From JACDAN01 sp036380355 (GTDB taxonomy: Bacteria; Actinomycetota; Thermoleophilia; Gaiellales; Gaiellaceae), in NCBI GenBank assembly GCA_036380355.1, contig DASVEW010000045.1, positions 1 through 64,000 on the forward strand: 64,000 bases of DNA, read 5' to 3'. A program made the translations under genes and the position numbers. The stretch's first letter is position 1; each line of letters begins with the position of its first letter. The notes beneath the pieces are model-generated. The model saw only the letters and a program-made list of their open reading frames with translations, searched no databases and was not told where the DNA came from. Shown here in pieces: positions 57,591 through 64,000 of this stretch.

Positions 57591-58010
57591 CTACGAGCGG
57601 CGCGGCCGCTCCATCACGCGTTCCGAGGGCGGGCCGAATCCGAACTTCTCGTAGAGCCTGTGCGCGTCCGCCGTGTGGAGGAGCCAGCGCGTGTCGGCGT
57701 ACGGCCCGTGCTCGATCATCTCGCGGACGAGCTCGACGCCGAGCCCGCGCCCGCGGTACTCCGGGAGGACGTAGACGTCGGCGAGGTAGACGAAGTGGGA
57801 GTCGCCGATCGCCCGCGCGAAGCCGACCTGCCGCTCACCGTCGTAGAGCCCGACGACGCGGATCGCCCGGCGGACGAACTCCTCCATCACGTCGCGCGGC
57901 CGGCCCGGCGCCCAGTACGAGTGGTTGGCGATGAAGTCGTGGACGGCGTCGACGTCGGTTCGGTCGCGGTCGTCGTCGAGCTCGAGGCCGCCGGGCAGCT
58001 CGCGCTTCAC
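57591..58010 (-). CDS. GNAT-family acetyltransferase
   Basis: 139 residues. VHDFIANHSYWAPGRPRDVM near the front, FARAIGDSHFVYLADVYVLP, EYRGRGLGVELVREMIEHGP with the acetyl-CoA loop (RGRGLG), and LLHTADAHRLYEKFGFGPPS are typical of small GNAT enzymes. Substrate unknown. Overlaps the recO stop by 4 bases, so they are coupled. Confidence 0.92.
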   Translation of the reverse strand: MKRELPGGLELDDDRDRTDVDAVHDFIANHSYWAPGRPRDVMEEFVRRAIRVVGLYDGERQVGFARAIGDSHFVYLADVYVLPEYRGRGLGVELVREMIEHGPYADTRWLLHTADAHRLYEKFGFGPPSERVMERPRRS

Positions 58011-58747
58011 GCGGAGAGCGTTCGGAGGCGGAAGCCGCCGTGGAACTCATATGACGAGGCGACGACCGCAAGGGCGTCACGGGCGCCGCGACCCGTCAGC
58101 TCGACGGCGCCGGCGTCCGCGAGCGGCGCGCGGAGGAGTTTCTCGATGCCTCGCAGGCCGGCCGCCGAGAGCGGGATCGCATCCGCGCCGCAGTTGCCGC
58201 AGACGGCGCCGCCGGCCCGTGGCGAGTAGCCGACGAGCCCGGTCTCACCGCCGCACTCGGCGCAGCTCGTCAGGTGCGGCAGGTAGCCGGCGAGCCAGAG
58301 GAGCTTCAGCTGGAAGGCGAGGACGAGCGGGTCGAGCGCGGGCCGCGCGTCCGCGGGCTCGACCTGGTCGAGCAGGTCGAGGAACCGCGCCAGCGCCGCG
58401 AACGCGCGCTCGTTCGCCTCCTGCTCCGGGAAGAGCCGCAGCATCGCCTCGAGCGCCACGAACCCGACCGAGAGCCGGTAGTGGCTGTCGCGGGCCGCGC
58501 TGTGCGGGCGGATCAGCTCCACGCCCGTAACCGTCTGAAGCTCGCCCCTCCCCTCGTGGAGGACGACCTCGACGTGGCTGAGGGGCTCGAGGCGGCCGCC
58601 GAAGCGCGACTTCGTCCGCCGGATCCCCTTGGCGACGGCGCCGACCCGTCCGCGGTCGAGCGTGTAGAGGTGGAGCACCCGGTCGGCCTCGCCGAACCGG
58701 AGCGAGCGGAGCACGATCGCCTCCGTCTTGTAGCTCCGGCCGGCCAT
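58007..58747 (-). CDS. recO: DNA repair protein RecO
   Basis: 246 residues. The N-terminal OB fold has KTEAIVLRSLRFGEADRVLH, RVGAVAKGIRRTKSRFGGRL and EPLSHVEVVLHEGRGELQTV. The zinc site is C-x2-C in TSCAECGGE and AVCGNCGADA in the helical part. RecO loads RecA onto SSB-coated DNA in the RecFOR pathway. ATG start at MAGRSYKTEAIVLRS. The start faces glutaredoxin at about 40 bases. Confidence 0.95.
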   Translation of the reverse strand: MAGRSYKTEAIVLRSLRFGEADRVLHLYTLDRGRVGAVAKGIRRTKSRFGGRLEPLSHVEVVLHEGRGELQTVTGVELIRPHSAARDSHYRLSVGFVALEAMLRLFPEQEANERAFAALARFLDLLDQVEPADARPALDPLVLAFQLKLLWLAGYLPHLTSCAECGGETGLVGYSPRAGGAVCGNCGADAIPLSAAGLRGIEKLLRAPLADAGAVELTGRGARDALAVVASSYEFHGGFRLRTLSA

Positions 58748-58789
58748 GGCTCAAGTGTAGAAGCGGGACCTGCTGGGAAAATGGCGCCG

Positions 58790-59053
58790 ATGGCGCGGAT
58801 CCAGGTCTACACCACGCGCTGGTGCGGCTACTGCGTCCGCGCGAAGGCCCTGCTCGAGGAGCGCGGGATCGAGTACGACGAGGTCTCGCTCGACGACGAA
58901 CCTGCGTTCCGGCAGACGCTCTTCGACCTGACCGGCGGCTGGACCGTGCCGCAGATCCTCGTCGACGGCAAGCCGATCGGCGGCTACGTGGAGCTCTGGC
59001 GCCTGGACCAGGCAGGCGGCCTGGAGGAGCTCGCCAAGGCGGCGTTGTGCTAG
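58790..59053 (+). CDS. Glutaredoxin
   Basis: 87 residues from the second ATG (MARIQVYTTRWCGYCVRAKA); an ATG three codons earlier is also possible but lies directly against the GGGAAA. The redox site is C-G-Y-C. TVPQILVDGKPIGGYVELWR is the conserved cis-Pro and glutathione-binding region, and DQAGGLEELAKAALC the last helix. It reduces disulfides with glutathione or, in actinobacteria, mycothiol-type or thioredoxin-type donors. Confidence 0.92.
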   Translation: MARIQVYTTRWCGYCVRAKALLEERGIEYDEVSLDDEPAFRQTLFDLTGGWTVPQILVDGKPIGGYVELWRLDQAGGLEELAKAALC

Positions 59054-59064
59054 TCGTGAGCCTT

Positions 59065-60117
59065 TCAGCGAATCGTTAGAGGCGTTCCCACCGGCAGCAG
59101 TCGCGCGAGGCGGACGATGTCGCCGTTCTTCATCCGGATGCAGCCGTGCGAGACTCGGCCCGGGAGGATCCCCGGTCGGTCCGTCCCGTGGATGCCGATG
59201 AAGCCCCCGCCCGGCCAGTCGGTCAAGACGGGAGACCGCGCGCTCGTCCCGTAGGCGATCGGGCCGTAGAACGGGTCGTCGAAGCCGTAGAGCATGTTGC
59301 GGACGTAGAACTCGCCGCGCGGCGTCGGCCACCGCGGCGACCCTACGCCGACGTTCGCCGAGTACACCGGCCGGCCTGCGCGGTAGAGAGTCAGGGTGAG
59401 CGTTCGGTGGTCGACGACGAGACGCGTCCGGAGGACCTTCCAGTCGCTCAGCGCACGGCGCTGCACCCATCCGGTCCGGTTGTTCGGCAGCACGGGGAGC
59501 CGTACGCGGATCCAGACCCCGCTCCGTGTCCGACGGCCCTCCAGCGCGAGGACGAGGTTCGTCGTGCCTTCCGGGGTGAGGAGCGCAAGCGTGGCGACCG
59601 GCGCCGCCCGCCTGCTCGGCCCCGCCCGGGCGACAGCGCGGCGCATCACGAAGGCGTACCGGTAGGTCGCCCGGTCGTGGGTGCTCAGCGCGAACGACCG
59701 GGCCAGCGCTCGAACGACCTCGACGAGGAGGCGCCGAGTTCCCGCAGGCGCGGAGGGTGGGTCGGGCTGCGCCGTGAAGGTGAGCACGAACGAGCGGCCG
59801 GCCTGGCGCGAGCTCGGAGTCCAGTTGAGGCCCGCGGTCGCCGGATTGCCGGGCGTCGTCCGGAACGTCGCCCCGACCGGGACGCCGGCCGCGTCGATCG
59901 TGACGGCGGCTGCGCCCGACGTTCTCGCCATCAGCGCAAAGCGAAGGGCCTCACCGGGCGCAACTCGGAGGCGCGCTCCTTCCGCGGGCGTCGGCGGTAG
60001 CCATTCCGGGGGCGCGGGTGCCGAGAGGCGGCCGGACGCGGCTCCCGGGAGGGCGAAAGCCGCAAGAAGGCCGACACCGCAGAGAAAAAGCCTCCTGACA
60101 CGGGACGCCTGGCACAT
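59065..60117 (-). CDS. L,D-transpeptidase (YkuD), paralogue 1
   Basis: 350 residues. Signal peptide at residues 9-30. Residues 50-135 form an Ig/cadherin-like domain (AVTIDAAGVPVGATFRTTPG, RSFVLTFTAQPDPPSAP). An SH3-like part (LTPEGTTNLVLALEGRRTRS) follows, then the YkuD domain: RLVVDHRTLTLTLYRAGRPV, TPRGEFYVRNMLYGFDDPFY and the active site GIHGTDRPGILPGRVSHGCI with catalytic His and Cys. It makes 3-3 peptidoglycan cross-links or attaches proteins. First of three close paralogues in tandem. Confidence 0.95.
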   Translation of the reverse strand: MCQASRVRRLFLCGVGLLAAFALPGAASGRLSAPAPPEWLPPTPAEGARLRVAPGEALRFALMARTSGAAAVTIDAAGVPVGATFRTTPGNPATAGLNWTPSSRQAGRSFVLTFTAQPDPPSAPAGTRRLLVEVVRALARSFALSTHDRATYRYAFVMRRAVARAGPSRRAAPVATLALLTPEGTTNLVLALEGRRTRSGVWIRVRLPVLPNNRTGWVQRRALSDWKVLRTRLVVDHRTLTLTLYRAGRPVYSANVGVGSPRWPTPRGEFYVRNMLYGFDDPFYGPIAYGTSARSPVLTDWPGGGFIGIHGTDRPGILPGRVSHGCIRMKNGDIVRLARLLPVGTPLTIR

Positions 60118-60170
60118 CGCGGGGCGCCGCAGAGGTCGGATCGAGTGTAGCTAAGTGACCGGAGTCGGAG

Positions 60171-61286
60171 CTACTTGACGATCAGCGGCGTCCCGACCGG
60201 CATCAGGCGGGCGAGGCGGAGGATGTGGTGGTTCTTCAGCCGGATGCAGCCGTGCGACACGCGGCCCGGCAGCAGATACGGCTGGTTGGTCCCGTGGAGC
60301 CCGATGAAGCCCCCGCCCGGCCAGTCGGTCAGCACGGCGGAGCGGGCGCTCGTCCCGAAGGCGATCGGCCCATACACGGGATTGCCGAAGCCGTAGAGCT
60401 GGTTGCGGATGTAGAACTCGCCGCGTGGCGTCGGCCAGTGGGACTGCCCCACGCCGACAGGCGCGCGAAAGACCACCTTGCCGCGGCGGTAGAGCGTCGC
60501 CGTGAGCCGCCGGCGGTCGACGACGAGGCGCGTCCGGATTTCCTTCCAGTCGCTCAGCATCTTCCGCTGCACCCACCCGGTGCGGCCGTTCGGCAGCGTT
60601 GCAAGGCGGACGCGGATCCAGACGCCACGCTTCGTCCGGCGCCCGTCGAGGACGGAGACGAGGTTCGTGGTGCCCTCCGGCGTCCAGCGGCCGAGGTTCG
60701 CGACGGCGGCGGCCGTGCGCCTCGGAGCGCTGCGCGCGACGCCGCGTCGCAGCACGAAGGCGTAGCGGTACAGGTGCGTCTTCTCGCTCGAGAGGACGAA
60801 TCGCTCCGGTTTCGGCTTCGGCTTCGGTTTCGGCCGCGCCGGAGCGCGTACGACGAGCGTCACGCGCCGCGTCGCGGCGGGCACCCCGGCAGTGCTCGGC
60901 TGCGCGGTGAAGGTGACGGCATAGGTGCGGCCCGCGACCGACCGGGCCGCCTTCCAGCTCAGCGCCGCGGCTGCGGGATTCCCGTCGTGCGGCTGGAACG
61001 CCGCGCCGGCCGGCAGCCCCGCGGCACGGATCGCCACGGAGACGGCGGGTGCTCCCGGCGCCGTCGCGGCGAGACCCACGCGGAGCTGTCGCCCGGCGAC
61101 TGCCTCGATCCGTGCCCTTTCGCCCGGTGTGGGCGCGACCCACGCCGCCCCTGGGACGGCCGCCGGGCGGGTGCCCGACCAGGCAGCGGCGGTTGCGAAT
61201 CCGGGCAGCGCAAGAGAGAGCGCCGCCGCGCCGACGAGCGATGCGCGGAAGCTCGACCGCATGAAGCGCGGAACACTAGACGACAT
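60171..61286 (-). CDS. L,D-transpeptidase (YkuD), paralogue 2
   Basis: 371 residues with the same architecture as its neighbours: signal peptide (ASLVGAAALSLALPGFATAA), Ig-like domain (AGLPAGAAFQPHDGNPAAAA), then a distinctive KPKPKPKPE linker, SH3-like part and YkuD domain with GLHGTNQPYLLPGRVSHGCI. Nearest to paralogue 1 by eye. A start at the later ATG (MRSSFRASL) would give an equally good signal peptide. Confidence 0.95.
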   Translation of the reverse strand: MSSSVPRFMRSSFRASLVGAAALSLALPGFATAAAWSGTRPAAVPGAAWVAPTPGERARIEAVAGRQLRVGLAATAPGAPAVSVAIRAAGLPAGAAFQPHDGNPAAAALSWKAARSVAGRTYAVTFTAQPSTAGVPAATRRVTLVVRAPARPKPKPKPKPERFVLSSEKTHLYRYAFVLRRGVARSAPRRTAAAVANLGRWTPEGTTNLVSVLDGRRTKRGVWIRVRLATLPNGRTGWVQRKMLSDWKEIRTRLVVDRRRLTATLYRRGKVVFRAPVGVGQSHWPTPRGEFYIRNQLYGFGNPVYGPIAFGTSARSAVLTDWPGGGFIGLHGTNQPYLLPGRVSHGCIRLKNHHILRLARLMPVGTPLIVK

Positions 61287-61327
61287 GTCGGGCGACGGGC
61301 AAAGACGGGACCTGGGCCCGTGTCTGC

Positions 61328-62374
61328 TCAGCGGATCGTAACGGGCGTGCCGACCCGCATCAGCCGATCGAGCCTGCGGATATCAGGGTTCCTGATCCGA
61401 ACGCAGCCGTGCGAGACCCTTCCCGGCAGGATCTCCGGCTGGTTCGTGCCGTGGATGCCGATGAAGCCGCCCCCGGGCCAGTCCGTCAGGACGGCCGAGC
61501 GGCCGTTCGTCCCGTAGGCGAGCGAGCCGTAGATCGGGTCCGTGAAGCCGGTGAGCCGCTCGCGGATGTAGAAGCGCCCGGCCGGTGTCGGCCAGTGCGG
61601 CTCCCCCACGCCGACGATCGTCCGGAAGACGGGACGGCCGCGCTTGTAGAGCGTCGCGCGCAAGCGCGCCCGCTCGATCACGAGGTGCGTGTCGAGCTCG
61701 ACGAACTGCCCGACGGCGTCCCGGGGAATCCATCCCATCGTCCCGTTCGGGAGGACTGGGAGCGGGACGCGCACCCAGTAGCGACCCTGGGCGTCGATCC
61801 GGCCGCTCGCAAGAAAGAGAACGTGAGGCACGTGCTCCGGGGTCAGCGGCTTCAGGCGGCCGACCACGCGCGAGCTGCTGTTCGGCGCGGCCCGGGCGGC
61901 GACCGCGTCCTTGAGCACGGCGTTCTGCGAGCGGCCGCCGAGCGTCATGCTCGAGAGCCGGAACGAGCGCGACGCGGTCCTCCCGACGTGAACGCGAACG
62001 GTGATCCTGGGCGCAGTGGAGGCGCCGTCGACCGCCGTGAACACGAACCGCCACTCACCGCGCTGGCCGGCGCGAGGCGTCCAACGGAAGTCCGCTCGCG
62101 CCGGGGCGTCCGCGAGGCGGACGAGACGCGAGCCCGGCGGCAGGTGGCTAACGCGGATCCGGACGGTCGACCCGAAGGCCCCGGCGGCCTCGAGCGGGAT
62201 CCGAAACTCGCGCCCGACGCCCGCCACGAATGCCGTGCCGTCGTCCGGTGTCCTGCCCTGCCAGACGATCGTCGCGGCCCCGCCTCCTGCCGCCGTCGGC
62301 ACGAGGACCGCGAGCGCGGTGCAGAGCGCGGCGAGGACCGCAGTCGACGCTCGCCGTGTCGTTCTCCCGTTCAT
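61328..62374 (-). CDS. L,D-transpeptidase (YkuD), paralogue 3
   Basis: 348 residues. Signal peptide (TAVLAALCTALAVLVPTAAG), Ig-like domain (RIRVSHLPPGSRLVRLADAP), SH3-like part and YkuD domain with GIHGTNQPEILPGRVSHGCV. AGAAGGGACAG precedes the ATG. It is the most diverged of the three in its middle domain. All three start on separate intergenic gaps of 40-55 bases and could share a transcript with the sigma/anti-sigma pair upstream. Confidence 0.95.
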   Translation of the reverse strand: MNGRTTRRASTAVLAALCTALAVLVPTAAGGGAATIVWQGRTPDDGTAFVAGVGREFRIPLEAAGAFGSTVRIRVSHLPPGSRLVRLADAPARADFRWTPRAGQRGEWRFVFTAVDGASTAPRITVRVHVGRTASRSFRLSSMTLGGRSQNAVLKDAVAARAAPNSSSRVVGRLKPLTPEHVPHVLFLASGRIDAQGRYWVRVPLPVLPNGTMGWIPRDAVGQFVELDTHLVIERARLRATLYKRGRPVFRTIVGVGEPHWPTPAGRFYIRERLTGFTDPIYGSLAYGTNGRSAVLTDWPGGGFIGIHGTNQPEILPGRVSHGCVRIRNPDIRRLDRLMRVGTPVTIR

Positions 62375-62451
62375 CGCCTGACCCCTGTCCCTTCTAGCAG
62401 AGAGAGGGCGACCCTTCGGCCGCCCCCTCCGTCATTCGCATGCTTCCCGAA

Positions 62452-62868
62452 CTAGCCCGTGAAGGGCGGCCGCGTCCGTGCCCGGACTCGGCCCCTCGCG
62501 GCCTGGCCCTTCTTCTTCTTCGCCTTCTTGACCTTCTTGGCCTTCGGCTTCTTGTACTGGTCGATCGCCGGGCTCCGCTTCAGGACCTTGATGACGTCCT
62601 TCGGCGCGACGACCCGCTTGACGCTGACCGCCGCGTCCTGCGCCGCCGAGGACGCGTAGCCGACGCCGCCCACCGAGGCGAGCGCGAGCAGCATGACCGC
62701 CGTCAGCGCACCGACGAAGGCGACGCGAAGCGAGCCTGCGCGCGCCCGGCCGCTGTTCCTGACTCGTGCCTCGAGCCGGTCGATGAACTCTGGTGCAGGC
62801 TCGGGACGGCCGGCCCGCAACTCGGCTTCGAGGTCGAACCCCTCTTGCCGTCTCCGCCAGTAACGCAT
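62452..62868 (-). CDS. Putative anti-sigma factor, single membrane helix
   Basis: 138 residues. A short cytoplasmic N-terminus (GFDLEAELRAGRPEPAPEFI, DRLEARVR) resembles the compact anti-sigma helices met beside ECF factors in Thermoleophilia. One membrane helix is at residues 47-70 (VAFVGALTAVMLLALASVGG). The C-terminus is Lys/Arg-rich (KKPKAKKVKKAKKKKGQAAR). It starts 45 bases after the sigma gene. The role is inferred from position, size and topology; no ZAS Cys motif is present. Confidence 0.65.
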   Translation of the reverse strand: MRYWRRRQEGFDLEAELRAGRPEPAPEFIDRLEARVRNSGRARAGSLRVAFVGALTAVMLLALASVGGVGYASSAAQDAAVSVKRVVAPKDVIKVLKRSPAIDQYKKPKAKKVKKAKKKKGQAARGRVRARTRPPFTG

Positions 62869-62912
62869 TTCCGTGAACCCCCTGGAGTCGTTTCAGTGGT
62901 CTTGCACCCGTA

Positions 62913-63419
62913 CTACCGGGACGCGCCCCGTTTCCTTACAGGCTCTTCGTCGACTCCGAGGATCCCGCGCAGGCGGCCGAGGGCGCGGTGGAGCGCGACC
63001 TCGATGGCGTTCGTGCGCGCGCCGAGCAGCTCGGCGATCTGGCGCGCCGTCAGGTCGGCGCCGTAGCGGAGCGCGATCAGCTCCCGGTCCCGCTCGTCGA
63101 GGGTGGAGACGGCTCGGCTGATCGTGAGCCGGCGGACCGTCTCCTCCTCGAGATCGCCCGTGTCTACCGCATCCACGTCCTCGGTCGCGTACTCGACGGT
63201 CGACCACCCGCCGTCGATGCACCGCTTCGCGATGCCGAGCAGCCAGGCGACCGGCTCGCCCTTGCGGGGGTCGTAGCTCTTGCGGTAGCGGAGCGCCCGC
63301 TCGAACGTCTCGCTCGTGACGTCTTCGGCATCCGGCCCGTCGCCCAGCCTGTACGCGGCGTAGGCGTAGACGCGCTTGATCAGCGGCTGCGGGTCGGCAA
63401 GGGGGTCCCGGCGGAACAC
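62913..63419 (-). CDS. ECF-type RNA polymerase sigma factor
   Basis: 168 residues, GTG start. Region 2 is AYAAYRLGDGPDAEDVTSET and FERALRYRKSYDP, with WLLGIAKRCIDGG as 2.4. Region 4 is LDERDRELIALRYGADLTAR and QIAELLGARTNAIEVALHRA, a helix-turn-helix. Downstream lie a membrane protein that may be its anti-sigma and three L,D-transpeptidases, so an envelope-stress regulon is plausible (inference). Confidence 0.9.
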   Translation of the reverse strand: MFRRDPLADPQPLIKRVYAYAAYRLGDGPDAEDVTSETFERALRYRKSYDPRKGEPVAWLLGIAKRCIDGGWSTVEYATEDVDAVDTGDLEEETVRRLTISRAVSTLDERDRELIALRYGADLTARQIAELLGARTNAIEVALHRALGRLRGILGVDEEPVRKRGASR

Positions 63420-64000
63420 CTACGGCGTCTCCGTCTCGCGGAACTCGCGGATCTCGTGCGCCAGGGGGTTCAGGCGCTCCGCCTCCCGCAGGGCCGCCTC
63501 CCGGTCGGCGCCCGAGCTCGCCTCGGCGAGCCGCAGCCACAGGAGCCAATCGCCCGGCTCCTTGTCGATCGCGTTCTCGAAGCTGTCGCGGGCGCCCACG
63601 AGGTCGCCCTGGCCGAGCTGCGCCTCGCCGAGCCGCTGCCACGGCTCGGAGGACCACGGCGCCCAGTCCTGCGCCTTGCGCGCGTCCTCCGCAGCGTCGG
63701 CCCAGGCCGGCGGGCTCGCGACTGCGGCGTCGTCGCTCGCCGCGAGCGCGCTCGAGCCGACGAGCCCGACGAATGCCGCTCCCGCCATGAACGCGGCCAC
63801 CGTCCCGGCGGCGAGCCGGAGGCCCGGGGCGAGCTCGGAGCCGGGCCGCGAGCGCAGGGCGATCAGCGCAGCGCCGGCGACGAGCGCGGCGACCGTAACC
63901 GCCGGAAGCTCCCAGTCCCAGTCGGCGCCGGCGTGGACGAGGTACGCGGCGTAGGCACCGAATGCGCCTGCAGCCAGAGGGTGACGGCGGGCGCCGAACG
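63420..64000 (-). CDS. O-antigen-ligase-like membrane protein, C-terminal part with TPR-like tail (5' end outside window)
   Basis: The frame enters open from the right edge. HPLAAGAFGAYAAYLVHAGA then DWDWELPAVTVAALVAGAAL has the DWDWE motif near the end of actinobacterial O-antigen ligase/Wzy-like proteins, with further membrane segments (TVAAFMAGAAFVGLVGSSAL). The tail PWSSEPWQRLGEAQLGQGDL and ARDSFENAIDKEPGDWLLWL is a tetratricopeptide-like helix pair. The role would be polysaccharide polymerisation or ligation. Its stop lies directly before the sigma-factor start. Confidence 0.8.
   Translation of the reverse strand, partial: FGARRHPLAAGAFGAYAAYLVHAGADWDWELPAVTVAALVAGAALIALRSRPGSELAPGLRLAAGTVAAFMAGAAFVGLVGSSALAASDDAAVASPPAWADAAEDARKAQDWAPWSSEPWQRLGEAQLGQGDLVGARDSFENAIDKEPGDWLLWLRLAEASSGADREAALREAERLNPLAHEIREFRETETP

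Noticed and set aside
1..64000. CRISPR array, rRNA genes, replication origin
   Set aside because: No regularly spaced direct repeats, no rRNA sequence and no DnaA-box cluster were seen anywhere in the window.

Overview
The window is a 64 kb piece of a GC-rich bacterial chromosome. It most likely comes from an actinobacterium of the Thermoleophilia type (Gaiellales/Solirubrobacterales relatives). The grounds are the very high GC, the frequent GTG/TTG starts, 4-base stop/start overlaps, the actinobacterial-type LexA box (CGAAC-N4-GTTCG) in front of imuB, and the character of several protein families. No rRNA is present, so the placement is inference. No stretch longer than about 300 bases is gene-free.

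Layout. 1-4.4 kb: end of an IS481-like insertion sequence abutting a large secreted repeat protein and a small secreted protein. 4.3-7.6 kb: accessory debris, namely a beta-propeller remnant, a 27-residue hydrophobic protein, two small unknown genes, and a wrecked tyrosine integrase whose 3' third lies inverted, all next to a tRNA-Pro(GGG) gene that was probably the integration target. 7.7-11.5 kb: an unusual multicopper oxidase with metal-binding inserts, a flavin monooxygenase and a small regulator.

11.5-29.2 kb is a dense housekeeping block read on the minus strand. From its 5' side it runs: a DHH-CBS-nucleotidyltransferase fusion, pgeF, yggS-like, sepF, yggT, divIVA-like, DUF167, dksA-like, lspA, rluD-like, then rpsB-tsf-pyrH-frr-uppS-cdsA-dxr-rseP-ispG-proS. 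These cover cell division, translation, isoprenoid and lipid-carrier synthesis and envelope proteolysis. 29.2-36 kb: RidA, a HisB-like protein without its metal ligands, a secreted subtilase, a MurA with Asp at the catalytic Cys position, and assorted hydrolases. 36-45 kb: dnaE2 and, 3 kb away, imuB with a DUF6504-type gene behind a strong SOS promoter, i.e. a split mutagenesis cassette. 45-54.8 kb: ComB, rhomboid, ppdK with its regulatory kinase/phosphatase, and HtrA. 54.9-59 kb: glyS-glyQ, recO, glutaredoxin. 59-64 kb: three tandem L,D-transpeptidases, a putative anti-sigma and ECF sigma pair, and the end of an O-antigen-ligase-like protein.

The most novel signal is a family of about 105-nt repeats found at three intergenic sites (18.3, 41.7 and 43.1 kb). 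Each folds into one long imperfect hairpin, and base pairs covary between copies while internal-loop sequences are conserved. Copy orientation is independent of the surrounding transcription, which favours a mobile or DNA-level element over a fixed cis-regulator. A second, shorter palindrome family (GGGGTCAGACCCC) occurs in pairs at 24.6 and 52.6 kb.
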